From the NCBI RefSeq assembly GCF_001429765.1, contig NZ_LMJB01000005.1, forward strand, positions 2,549 through 66,548: a stretch of 64,000 bases of DNA. Reading direction: 5' to 3'. This document shows, in pieces, positions 56,917-64,000 of the stretch (position 1 is the first letter of the stretch; every line of letters begins with the position of its first letter). The translations under genes were made by a program, and so were the position numbers. The stretch comes from Flavobacterium sp. Root901 (GTDB lineage Bacteria > Bacteroidota > Bacteroidia > Flavobacteriales > Flavobacteriaceae). The notes beneath the pieces are model-generated. The model did no database searches and had not been told where the DNA came from. It saw only the letters and a program-made list of their open reading frames with translations.

Positions 56917-57707
56917 AAAACAAGAGGATCCCCAACTTTAATATTTCCTGAATTCAAACTCACAATATTAGTTCCAAACAAAACAGAATTATTGACGACC
57001 CTGTATGTACTTAAAGTTTTTAAAGGTTCTTTTTTTAAACGTCCGTTTTGAGGATCATTATTCACCATAATACATCTTCCGCATGGTTTTACGTTTTTAA
57101 ACTGAACTTCGCCAATTGTAAAAGTTTCGAAATCATCTTCTTCGTGAGCCGTTTCGCTGCTGATTACAATATTAGGACGAAATCTTAAAACAGTAATTTT
57201 GTCGTTTAATTTCTCATTTAAGAAATTCATACTTTCGGTTCCTATTAACAAATACGGATAACCATCTGCCAGGCTTACATTGAAAGTTTCTTTTAGTTTT
57301 GAACTTTCATGTTTTCGATCGCCGCTTTTTATAATTTTGACCAGTTTACATTTAAAACCCAAATGCTGGCTGAACCATTTTGAAGTTTCAGTACTTACCT
57401 CAACAACTTCGCTTTTATCATCCCAAACATTCACTTCTATTGAATTTTTTAAATGCTCATTAACAGCAAATTGATGTTTTTGTTCCTGAAATGTAATGCT
57501 GATCTTTCCCTCTGAAATCTCCGGATAAAACTGACTCATAATTCGATGTTCCCTTTGGGTAATCATTTGATTATTTTCATCAATTAACATCCATCTGCGA
57601 TCGTTTTCAAAACCCATTTCCTGTGCCAACGCAGACTTACAGCTTATACCAGCCAGGCTTTTTATTGGATAAATGTAGATTTCTTTTACAACATGAACTG
57701 CACTCAT
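56913..57707 (-). CDS. MOSC-domain protein
   Basis: 264 residues: an N-terminal MOSC beta-barrel domain (about 5-115) and the MOSC domain (about 120-262), with FKNVKPCGRCIMVN holding the conserved Cys pair. MOSC proteins are molybdenum-cofactor-linked or sulfur-transfer enzymes, similar to the MoCo sulfurase C-terminal domain and YcbX. The substrate is unknown. Two bases separate it from the aat stop codon, so they form an operon. Confidence 0.88.
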   Translation of the reverse strand: MSAVHVVKEIYIYPIKSLAGISCKSALAQEMGFENDRRWMLIDENNQMITQREHRIMSQFYPEISEGKISITFQEQKHQFAVNEHLKNSIEVNVWDDKSEVVEVSTETSKWFSQHLGFKCKLVKIIKSGDRKHESSKLKETFNVSLADGYPYLLIGTESMNFLNEKLNDKITVLRFRPNIVISSETAHEEDDFETFTIGEVQFKNVKPCGRCIMVNNDPQNGRLKKEPLKTLSTYRVVNNSVLFGTNIVSLNSGNIKVGDPLVF

Positions 57708-57709
57708 TT

Positions 57710-58348
57710 TTATTTACTTTTTAAAATGGACATAAATTCTTCACGATCAATTTCGCGACAGCCTAAACTTTCTAAATGCGGATTATACACCTGGCAATCC
57801 AATAGTTTGTAATTTTCTTTCTTTAAATGGTTTACCAAATATATAAAACCTGTTTTTGAAGCGTTTGATACTTTAGAAAACATACTTTCACCACAAAAAA
57901 CATGACCCAGATCTATTCCGTATAAGCCGCCCACTAAAACCTCATCCTGCCATACCTCAACAGATTTTGCAATTCCCTGTTTATGAAGTTCATAATATGC
58001 TTCGATCATTTCATCTGAAATCCAGGTTCCGTCCTGACCTTCACGTAATATTTTCTGGCAATTCAAAATTACATCTTTAAAAGAGGTATTGAAAGTAACA
58101 GTGAACATATTGCGATTCAAAATATTACGCATGCTTTTTGAAATGATTAATTCATCCGGAAATAAAACCATACGAGGATCCGGCGCCCACCAAAGAATCG
58201 ATTCTCCCTCATTAAACCACGGGAAAATTCCGCTGCTATAGGCAAGTTTTAATCGTTCAGGGCTCAGGTCTCCGCCAACCGCCAGAATTCCTTCATCATC
58301 AGCTTCTGAAACTGGCGGAAAATATAGATTATCAAATATAAAATACAT
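57710..58348 (-). CDS. aat: Leucyl/phenylalanyl-tRNA-protein transferase
   Basis: 212 residues. FPPVSEADDEGILAVGGDL, SSGIFPWF, WWAPDPRMVL and GLYGIDLGHVFCGESMFS are diagnostic. It attaches Leu/Phe to N-terminal basic residues and so marks proteins for ClpAP/ClpS degradation. Followed by the MOSC gene. Confidence 0.97.
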   Translation of the reverse strand: MYFIFDNLYFPPVSEADDEGILAVGGDLSPERLKLAYSSGIFPWFNEGESILWWAPDPRMVLFPDELIISKSMRNILNRNMFTVTFNTSFKDVILNCQKILREGQDGTWISDEMIEAYYELHKQGIAKSVEVWQDEVLVGGLYGIDLGHVFCGESMFSKVSNASKTGFIYLVNHLKKENYKLLDCQVYNPHLESLGCREIDREEFMSILKSK

Positions 58349-58468
58349 TTCTTAAAATTATCAATTTTTAAATTACTTCGTCAGTTCGCTATCGCTCGTG
58401 TCCAAATTCCAAAACTCAAAGCGAACCTTTTCAAAGTTTAAAACTTTGACAGTGGTAACGTATACAAA

Positions 58469-58515
58469 AAATTCCAAATCCCAAATTCAGTTGAATGAAT
58501 TGGAATTTGGAATTT
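58469..58515. repeat. Inverted repeat of the AATTCCAAAT family downstream of the DUF3127 gene
   Basis: Arm 58469-58489 and arm 58496-58515 are complementary except for one mismatch and a one-base bulge (6-nt loop). It lies 22 bp past the DUF3127 stop and may serve as its terminator, with TTTTTTT after the right arm. Related words occur between rpsB and tsf and between thiS and thiC. Confidence 0.6.
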
Positions 58516-58537
58516 ATTTTTTTGGAATTTAAACTTC

Positions 58538-58909
58538 TTAGAACGGTAAATCGTCTGGTTCGTCTTCGTTTAAATTTGTTGCCGGAGCAAAAGCTTCTGC
58601 TGCAGGAACTGAAGGCGTTTGTGCAGGTCCTTCCGGTGCTAATCTTTCGATTCTCCAGCCTTGAATACTATTGAAATATCTTGTTTCTCCTTGCGGATTA
58701 ACCCACTCTCTTCCTCTTAAATTGATAGAAACTTTTACTGCCTCTCCTTGTTTATAGCTGCTTAATAAATCGCATTTATCTTGTGTAAATTCGATTAAAA
58801 TGTGCTGTGGATACTGCTCATCTGTAGTAACTACTAATTCTCTTTTTTTGAATGAAGCACTAACTTGCTGCTCAGGATTAACCACTTTTACTTTTCCTAT
58901 AACTTCCAT
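58538..58909 (-). CDS. DUF3127-domain protein (OB-fold-like)
   Basis: 123 residues of the DUF3127 family, found throughout Bacteroidota. The conserved FKKRELVV, PQHILIEFTQDKCDLL and VSINLRGREW pattern and an acidic, disordered C-terminus ending DEPDDLPF recall single-stranded-DNA-binding proteins, whose acidic tip (DDDIPF) binds partners. A DNA-binding role is therefore plausible but unproven. It lies downstream of the flavin reductase gene on the same strand. Confidence 0.8.
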   Translation of the reverse strand: MEVIGKVKVVNPEQQVSASFKKRELVVTTDEQYPQHILIEFTQDKCDLLSSYKQGEAVKVSINLRGREWVNPQGETRYFNSIQGWRIERLAPEGPAQTPSVPAAEAFAPATNLNEDEPDDLPF

Positions 58910-58940
58910 CTTCGTTTATAATTAATTATTATTTCTATTC

Positions 58941-59816
58941 TTATTTTTTAGCTAAAAGCACTTTCCAAGCAGACTCGATATCATCTTTATTTAGATATTT
59001 TTTGGCTTCCAAGTGGACTTTTTCCTGATCATCTGAGCTTAAAACTCCTTTTACAGAAAAATTTTCTTTCACAAATATACTAACTTCTTCTGTTGTAGGC
59101 AAGGCTTCAATATTTCCCAGTTTTCCAAGATCATTCCCATTAAACACAGAGCTTTCCTTTATAAAATTTGGAATTGCATCTACACCAAAGCCTAAAGTTG
59201 TTAATGGTTTTGGCACTTCAAAAAGTCCCTGATTCGATCGTGAATACCAATTTCCTCCCAGTCTTGAAACCAAATCTATTTTATGCTGGTCAATTGCTCC
59301 GTTCTCATCCAGAATGGATTCGTGAATGTGAATTTTTACGACTTCACATAAAATCAAATTGCCGGCTCCTCCTTCTGTTCCTAACGGAATAATCTGCGTT
59401 ATCTTGCACTCAAATTGTACAGGCGATTCTTTTACACGATATGGTTTTACAAAATCTGACGGAATTTGCGTTAAACCAGCTTTTATAAATTCGTTTACAC
59501 CTTCTCCATATTCTGTACTCGCTAATGAAGTCTGCTGTACCAAATTATAATTTACAACGTTTATTACAACCTCTTTTGTGGCTTCAGCATTAATTAAAGT
59601 ATGTTTTACAGTATTATCACGAACACGTCGAGAAGGCGAAAAAACCAAAATTGGCGGATTAGCACTAAATACATTAAAGAAACTGAAAGGTGACAAATTT
59701 GGTATTCCTTTCTCACTTATTGTACTTGCAAAAGCAATAGGTCTTGGCCCTACGGAACTCTGCAGATAAGCGTGTAACTGAGCCGTTGGTATTTCTTTAG
59801 GATTGATGCTAATCAT
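58941..59816 (-). CDS. Flavin reductase-like FMN-binding split-barrel protein
   Basis: 291 residues. The flavin-binding segment PRPIAFASTISEKGIPNLSP and FFNVFSANPPILVFSPSRR identify the flavin reductase / FMN-binding split barrel domain (about 1-210); a short C-terminal extension follows. It may reduce flavin for an unknown partner. It lies upstream of the DUF3127 gene. Confidence 0.9.
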   Translation of the reverse strand: MISINPKEIPTAQLHAYLQSSVGPRPIAFASTISEKGIPNLSPFSFFNVFSANPPILVFSPSRRVRDNTVKHTLINAEATKEVVINVVNYNLVQQTSLASTEYGEGVNEFIKAGLTQIPSDFVKPYRVKESPVQFECKITQIIPLGTEGGAGNLILCEVVKIHIHESILDENGAIDQHKIDLVSRLGGNWYSRSNQGLFEVPKPLTTLGFGVDAIPNFIKESSVFNGNDLGKLGNIEALPTTEEVSIFVKENFSVKGVLSSDDQEKVHLEAKKYLNKDDIESAWKVLLAKK

Positions 59817-59976
59817 AATTTTATTCTTTAACCGAACCTCATTTTCGGTTATACAAAAGTATAGAAATCGTTCAATTCAATGAAATAGTTTTAAAGATAA
59901 AAGCAAAAATCTTTTAAAGATTTACAAAATATAAAATGTGTTTATTTCGTTATATTTATACCTCAAAAATTAGTTT

Positions 59977-61131
59977 ATGCGTTTTTCTGAAAGTAGAAAT
60001 ACAACTCGTTGGGCAATAATCGTTATCTCCTTTTCAATCATAACTTTGATTCTTTGGAATACTTATACTTTTTTCCAGATCTTTAAAAATGAAGAGCGTT
60101 TGAAAATGAACCTTTTTGCGAATGCTCAAATTACCATCGTTAATGCAGATGAAAACACCGATGTAGATCTTCCTCTTGAAATTTTCAGTAACAACACTTC
60201 AATTCCTGCCATAGTAATGCTTTATGATAACGTTGTGAGTTCTAAAAACGTTCCAGATGAGATTCTGAATGACAAGAAAAAATTAAAAAATTTCCTTAAA
60301 AATTTAAAAAGTGAAAATGAACCTATAACTTTTGAATATGCTCCGGGAAAATATCAACAGTTGTATTACGGAAACTCGGCTTTGCTGAATAAACTTAAAT
60401 ATTATCCTGTTGCTTTATTACTGATTATTTTTTTATGTGGTGCTTTGATCTATAATTTTTACAAAAGCACCAAAATGGCAACACAAAATAAATTGTGGGC
60501 GGGAATGGCAAAAGAAACCGCACATCAAATTGGTACGCCTTTGTCATCATTAATCGGCTGGGTTGAAATTTTGAAAACAGAAGAAATCGATCAGTCTATA
60601 ACTTCTGAAATCGAAAAAGATATTGAACGTCTGCAGACTATTACAGATCGTTTTTCTAAAATTGGGTCGGTTCCGGTACTGGAACCACGTAATATTATTG
60701 CAGAAACGTTACATACGTTTGAATATTTACAATCTCGTTTTTCTAAACAGGTTTCATTCTCTTATCAGGTTCCGGAACAACAGATTTTTGCTTTAATTAA
60801 TCCTACACTTCACAGCTGGACGATAGAAAATTTGATAAAAAACGCTATTGATGCGATGAAAGGAAAAGGAAATCTGGACCTTCATATTGAACAGGATTCT
60901 CATTATGTAAAAATAAATGTAAAAGATTCCGGAAGCGGGATTTCTAAAAAACAATTCAAAACCATTTTTGAACCCGGATTTACGACCAAAAAACGCGGCT
61001 GGGGACTTGGACTTTCTTTAACTAAAAGAATTGTTGAAGAATATCATAACGGAAAAATTAAGGTTTTACATTCTGAAATTGGAAAAGGAACAACTTTTCA
61101 GATTATTTATAAAATAATTAATTCTATTTAA
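59977..61131 (+). CDS. Orphan sensor histidine kinase
   Basis: 384 residues. Two membrane helices (about 12-34 and 141-161) with a ~105-residue periplasmic part, then HisKA with His (AKETAHQIGTPLSSL, about residue 183) and an ATPase domain (NLIKNAIDAMKG, KDSGSGIS, RGWGLGLSL). No response regulator gene is adjacent, so its partner is encoded elsewhere. A -7-like TATATTTA precedes it. The ligand is unknown. Confidence 0.92.
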   Translation: MRFSESRNTTRWAIIVISFSIITLILWNTYTFFQIFKNEERLKMNLFANAQITIVNADENTDVDLPLEIFSNNTSIPAIVMLYDNVVSSKNVPDEILNDKKKLKNFLKNLKSENEPITFEYAPGKYQQLYYGNSALLNKLKYYPVALLLIIFLCGALIYNFYKSTKMATQNKLWAGMAKETAHQIGTPLSSLIGWVEILKTEEIDQSITSEIEKDIERLQTITDRFSKIGSVPVLEPRNIIAETLHTFEYLQSRFSKQVSFSYQVPEQQIFALINPTLHSWTIENLIKNAIDAMKGKGNLDLHIEQDSHYVKINVKDSGSGISKKQFKTIFEPGFTTKKRGWGLGLSLTKRIVEEYHNGKIKVLHSEIGKGTTFQIIYKIINSI

Positions 61132-61134
61132 AAT

Positions 61135-61173
61135 AAAAAACACCAATTTCAACAATCTGAATTGGTGTTTTTT
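61135..61173 (+). terminator. Terminator of the orphan kinase gene
   Basis: 14-bp stem AAAAAACACCAATT/AATTGGTGTTTTTT with an 11-nt loop and a further T-run. Confidence 0.88.
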
Positions 61174-61216
61174 TTATATTGGCAAGACTTCGATTTCGCT
61201 CAGCCTGACAGTTATT

Positions 61217-61606
61217 TTAAAGATTTCCTTGAATGTCTTTTGCTAAAGCTTCAAATTCTTCTTTTGAAAGAGAAACTTTATTTTGAAAACGCATTTCATC
61301 CATGTGGTTTAACGGAATCAAATGTACGTGTGCGTGAGGCACTTCTAATCCAACCACCGCAATTCCGATTCTTTTGCAGGGAACCGTTTTTTCAAGTGCG
61401 GCTGCGATTTTTTTAGAAAACTTCATTAAACCCAGATAAAGTTCTTCATCCATATCAAAAATCTTATCGATTTCTTGTTTAGGAATACAAAGCGTATGTC
61501 CTTTAGCATTTGGATTTACATCTAAAAACGCTAAATAATTCTCATCTTCAGCAATTTTATAAGCCGGAATTTCTCCGTTTACTATTTTAGTGAATATTGA
61601 TGCCAT
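61217..61606 (-). CDS. HIT-family protein
   Basis: 129 residues. The histidine triad HAHVHLIPL and FLDVNPNAKGHTLCIPK are present. Such proteins are nucleotide hydrolases or transferases (Hint/HinT branch); the exact substrate is unknown. It follows greA on the same strand after a repeat-filled spacer. Confidence 0.93.
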   Translation of the reverse strand: MASIFTKIVNGEIPAYKIAEDENYLAFLDVNPNAKGHTLCIPKQEIDKIFDMDEELYLGLMKFSKKIAAALEKTVPCKRIGIAVVGLEVPHAHVHLIPLNHMDEMRFQNKVSLSKEEFEALAKDIQGNL

Positions 61607-61620
61607 TTTTTTTTGTTTAA

Positions 61621-61703
61621 TTTGTTTAACCGTTTAATCGTTAATTTGTTTAACCGTTTAATTATTGAATCGATTAAACAAATTAACGATTAACCGATTA
61701 AAC
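61621..61703. repeat. Long inverted plus direct repeat between greA and the HIT gene
   Basis: Arm 61624-61653 is complementary to arm 61673-61703 with three mismatches, giving a ~30-bp hairpin. The 18-bp word TTTGTTTAACCGTTTAAT also occurs twice (61621-61638 and 61645-61662), 24 bp apart. Together they fill most of the greA-HIT spacer. Confidence 0.65.
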
Positions 61704-61711
61704 TTTTTTAA

Positions 61712-62188
61712 CTATTCTCTGCTGATTTCCAGAATTTCAAATTTCAATATTCCGTTAGGAACCGTTATTTCGGCCACTTCCCCAACAGATTTCCCTAGTA
61801 AACCTTTTCCAATAGGAGATGTTACAGAGATTTTTCCTGTTTTTAAATCGGCTTCACTTTCTGCAACAAGTGTATATTTCATTTCCATTCCGTTGCTTTG
61901 GTTTTTAATCTTTACGTTAGAAAGTACCAAAACTTTTGAAACATCTAATTGAGATTCATCGATTAATCTTGCGTTTGCATACACTTCTTCCAGTTTTGCA
62001 ATTCTCATTTCTAATAAACCCTGCGCTTCTTTTGCCGCATCATATTCTGCATTTTCAGACAAATCTCCTTTATCTCTTGCATCTGCTATATCTTGAGATG
62101 CCTTTGGGCGCATTACACTTTTTAAATGCTCCAATTCATCTTTTAATTTTTTTAACCCCTCAGCGGTATAATAAGATACTTTACTCAT
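61712..62188 (-). CDS. greA: Transcript cleavage factor GreA
   Basis: 158 residues. The N-terminal coiled coil carries the acidic tip (DISDARDKGDLSENAEYDAA is the family pattern; here DIADARDKGDLSENAEYDAA) and the C-terminal FKBP-like domain follows. GreA rescues backtracked RNA polymerase. The leader carries a terminator-like hairpin (62214-62237). Confidence 0.96.
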   Translation of the reverse strand: MSKVSYYTAEGLKKLKDELEHLKSVMRPKASQDIADARDKGDLSENAEYDAAKEAQGLLEMRIAKLEEVYANARLIDESQLDVSKVLVLSNVKIKNQSNGMEMKYTLVAESEADLKTGKISVTSPIGKGLLGKSVGEVAEITVPNGILKFEILEISRE

Positions 62189-62213
62189 AACTTCATCGTT
62201 TATATAAATAGAA

Positions 62214-62237
62214 AAAATCCCATCGGGACGGGATTTT
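62214..62237 (-). promoter_or_regulatory. Terminator-like hairpin in the greA leader
   Basis: 8-bp stem AAAATCCC/GGGATTTT with an 8-nt loop; the minus strand has a run of six T at its end. It lies between the -7 box TATATTTG (62244-62251) and the greA start at 62188. No gene lies upstream on this strand, so it cannot be a normal operon terminator. Confidence 0.6.
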
Positions 62238-62243
62238 GTATTA

Positions 62244-62251
62244 CAAATATA
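62244..62251 (-). promoter_or_regulatory. -7 box of greA
   Basis: TATATTTG on the minus strand, perfect TAnnTTTG. No clear -33 TTTG at the consensus distance. Confidence 0.5.
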
Positions 62252-62343
62252 CTATTATTTTTAATAGTACATAATTATATGTTAATCATATAAAAATCAA
62301 ATCTAAATAAATTATTTTTGTTTAACTAATTCTTATTAAAATA

Positions 62344-62757
62344 ATGAAAAAATTCTGGCTCTTAATTCTCTTTGTTTCTGTGCTTTTCTCCTGCAGCGAC
62401 AGCGAACGCAGTAATAATAATCCTTACATTCCAAATTACAACGTTAATTTGTCTGTAGACATGAACCTGCCTTCTTATTCCAATCTGAAATTTGTAAGTA
62501 ATGGAGTTATTGTTCCAAATTACGGAGCAAAAGGAATTATAATATTTAATGCCGGAAATACTTATAATGCTTATGACGCTGCTTGTCCTAATCAGGATAT
62601 AAGTTCTTGCAATGCAATGACAATCGATGGTATAAATGCAGTATGCTCTTGCGATAAAACTTCTTATAGTTTATTTACCGGACTTGGCGGAAAAGAATAT
62701 CCTCTAAAACAATATAAAGTACAGGTAAACGGAACCGTAATTCACGTTTACAATTAA
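62344..62757 (+). CDS. Rieske-like lipoprotein with altered cluster ligands
   Basis: 137 residues. A lipoprotein signal ends at FSC (Cys17). The mature part resembles a Rieske fold: ACPNQ in place of C-x-H box 1 and CSCDKTSYSLFTG in place of the CxxH box 2, so the two His ligands are lost although Cys residues remain (also SSCNAM). It probably does not hold a normal [2Fe-2S] cluster. The -7 box TATTTTTG lies at 62313-62320. Confidence 0.7.
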   Translation: MKKFWLLILFVSVLFSCSDSERSNNNPYIPNYNVNLSVDMNLPSYSNLKFVSNGVIVPNYGAKGIIIFNAGNTYNAYDAACPNQDISSCNAMTIDGINAVCSCDKTSYSLFTGLGGKEYPLKQYKVQVNGTVIHVYN

Positions 62758-62760
62758 ATA

Positions 62761-62790
62761 AAAAAGCCTGAAATTACTTTCAGGCTTTTT
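62761..62790. terminator. Bidirectional terminator before the TonB receptor gene
   Basis: 13-bp stem AAAAAGCCTGAAA/TTTCAGGCTTTTT with a TTAC loop, between convergent genes. Confidence 0.92.
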
Positions 62791-62794
62791 TATT

Positions 62795-64000
62795 TTAGAA
62801 TTTCAGTGTTAATCCGGCTAAGAAATTAATTCCTGCCTGTGGATAATAATAAGGATATATATCCCACATGGCTCCGTTTGAAACATATTTTTTGTCTAAA
62901 ATATTATTTACCAAACCGGTAATCATTATTGATTTAAAAACAGATTTTGGTTTTATTTCAAAAGAAACATTTAAATCGTTTACAAAATAGTCGGCCAGTT
63001 TGGCTTCCAGCAATTCTATATTGTTCATGTATTGTTCGCCAACATATTTCTGCAATAATGAAATGTGTAAATTCTCAATTGGGCTGTAAACAATTATATT
63101 TCCTGCAATAACTTCCGGAGAATACGCAATTTTGGTAGTGCCGTAGTTTTGCCCTTCAACGGCAAGATCAACATTTTTATTACTGCTTAAAGTGAAATTT
63201 GGTCGAAGAATGAATTTTTCTGAAAGTGAAATCGCGGCATCAAATTCAAATCCTAAACGATAACTTTTATCTGTATTGGATCGAATTGGCGCTCCAACAT
63301 CATCTAACCTTCCGGTTAAAATCAACTGATCTTTATATCCCATATAGTAGAAATTAGAATTTAATTGAAATTTCTCCGAATTAAATCTCCATCCCAATTC
63401 AAAGTCATTTAATTTCTCCGGTTTTACATTTCCTCCTTCATAATCCGTTCTGTTTGGTTCACGATTCGCACGTGCGTATGAAAAATAAAGATTGTTTTTT
63501 TGATTGATTTCGAAATTCAAACCTGCTTTTGGATTAAAGAAATTGAAATTATCATCAACAACTCCAGTTTCATAACTATCTGCTTTGTACTTCACATTTC
63601 TGTATTGCAAATCTCCGTAGAAACTTAATTTATCTGTCAGCTGATAATTTGCTTTTGCGAAAACATTTCCATCTGTTTTAGTAGAAAAATCATCGTAATA
63701 GTGATCTCCCAATTCTGATTGAGACGCATATCTGGCCCAGATTACTTTTCCAAAATGATCTCCTTCATATTTATTCCAGCCTCCGCCAAAAATAACATCC
63801 AGTTTTTCATCTTTGTATTTTACCGAAAAAGTTGTTCCGTAGAAATCATTGTCTAACCATTTTTGACGCACTAAATCGGTTGTTTCAATTGCTCCAACCG
63901 GATTAAGGTTATAATCAGCCATTGACGCATCTTCTTTGTAATTTTCGTAATAACCTTTTCCTTTAGTATAATGCAAAGCTAAATTTGTACTCCATTTATC
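62795..64000 (-). CDS. TonB-dependent receptor (C-terminal part, runs off the window)
   Basis: 402 codons, open to the window edge at 64000. It shows outer-membrane beta-barrel features: alternating strands, turn motifs (RYASQSELGDHYYDDF, FSYARANREPNRTDYE), C-terminal YYPQAGINFLAGLTLKF ending in Phe, the BAM signal. It would import a siderophore, vitamin or other ligand across the outer membrane; the plug domain and ligand specificity are not in this window. Confidence 0.9.
   Translation of the reverse strand, partial: DKWSTNLALHYTKGKGYYENYKEDASMADYNLNPVGAIETTDLVRQKWLDNDFYGTTFSVKYKDEKLDVIFGGGWNKYEGDHFGKVIWARYASQSELGDHYYDDFSTKTDGNVFAKANYQLTDKLSFYGDLQYRNVKYKADSYETGVVDDNFNFFNPKAGLNFEINQKNNLYFSYARANREPNRTDYEGGNVKPEKLNDFELGWRFNSEKFQLNSNFYYMGYKDQLILTGRLDDVGAPIRSNTDKSYRLGFEFDAAISLSEKFILRPNFTLSSNKNVDLAVEGQNYGTTKIAYSPEVIAGNIIVYSPIENLHISLLQKYVGEQYMNNIELLEAKLADYFVNDLNVSFEIKPKSVFKSIMITGLVNNILDKKYVSNGAMWDIYPYYYPQAGINFLAGLTLKF

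Overview
The window looks like chromosomal DNA from a Flavobacterium-like member of the Bacteroidota. The evidence is low GC, AT-rich spacers and promoters of the TTTG-N17-19-TAnnTTTG type, start codons mostly without Shine-Dalgarno sequences, an alternative complex III operon, a TonB-dependent receptor and a very large Ig-repeat surface protein. I see no phage, insertion sequence, plasmid gene, CRISPR array or rRNA operon. Gene content is mostly housekeeping, so novelty lies mainly in regulatory DNA, leader RNAs, small exported proteins and altered family members.

Layout. 1-4041: 5' part (N-terminal 1347 codons) of a giant secreted repeat protein. 4584-8762: epoxyqueuosine reductase, a cytochrome P450, an exported esterase and ruvB. 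8873-20276: one long minus-strand operon, actABCDEF-coxB-coxA, forming a quinol:cytochrome c oxidoreductase (alternative complex III) with its aa3-type oxidase subunits. 20496-26285: a SPOR protein, a DUF4920 protein and rimP-nusA-infB. 26458-33693: universal stress protein, tRNA-Gln, a TMEM260/DUF2723-like glycosyltransferase, polysaccharide deacetylase, a cysteine-free thioredoxin-fold protein, a metallophosphoesterase and a small Lys-rich exported peptide. 33796-36432: a two-component system flanked by three paralogous small exported peptides, one of them only 59 residues. 36744-42545: polA, a LacI-type regulator and a tandem pair of Tat-type ferritin-like proteins. 42739-45626: rplM-rpsI, rpsB and tsf. 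45684-49770: M3 peptidase, queuosine-precursor transporter, a lipoprotein and Tag glycosylase. 49884-56916: a TPP riboswitch followed by thiS-thiC-tenI/thiE-like-thiD-thiE-thiG-thiH-thiF. 56913-64000: MOSC protein, aat, DUF3127, flavin reductase, histidine kinase, HIT, greA, a Rieske-like lipoprotein and the C-terminal part of a TonB-dependent receptor.

How parts work together. The act-cox genes encode electron flow from menaquinol through hemes to the oxidase. The thi operon encodes nearly complete thiamine phosphate synthesis under a TPP riboswitch whose downstream hairpin can cover the thiS start codon. rimP-nusA-infB and greA each have a terminator-like hairpin between promoter and start codon, and rpsB has a long structured leader.

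The best candidate for an undescribed system is the 33.5-36.5 kb cluster. Two separate promoters that drive small Lys/Ala-rich, Asr-like exported peptides carry the same operator, TCTTCATTT-N2-TCTTCATTT (11-bp period). In both it lies exactly 8 nt upstream of the -7 box, and the two promoters flank an OmpR-family regulator and its histidine kinase.
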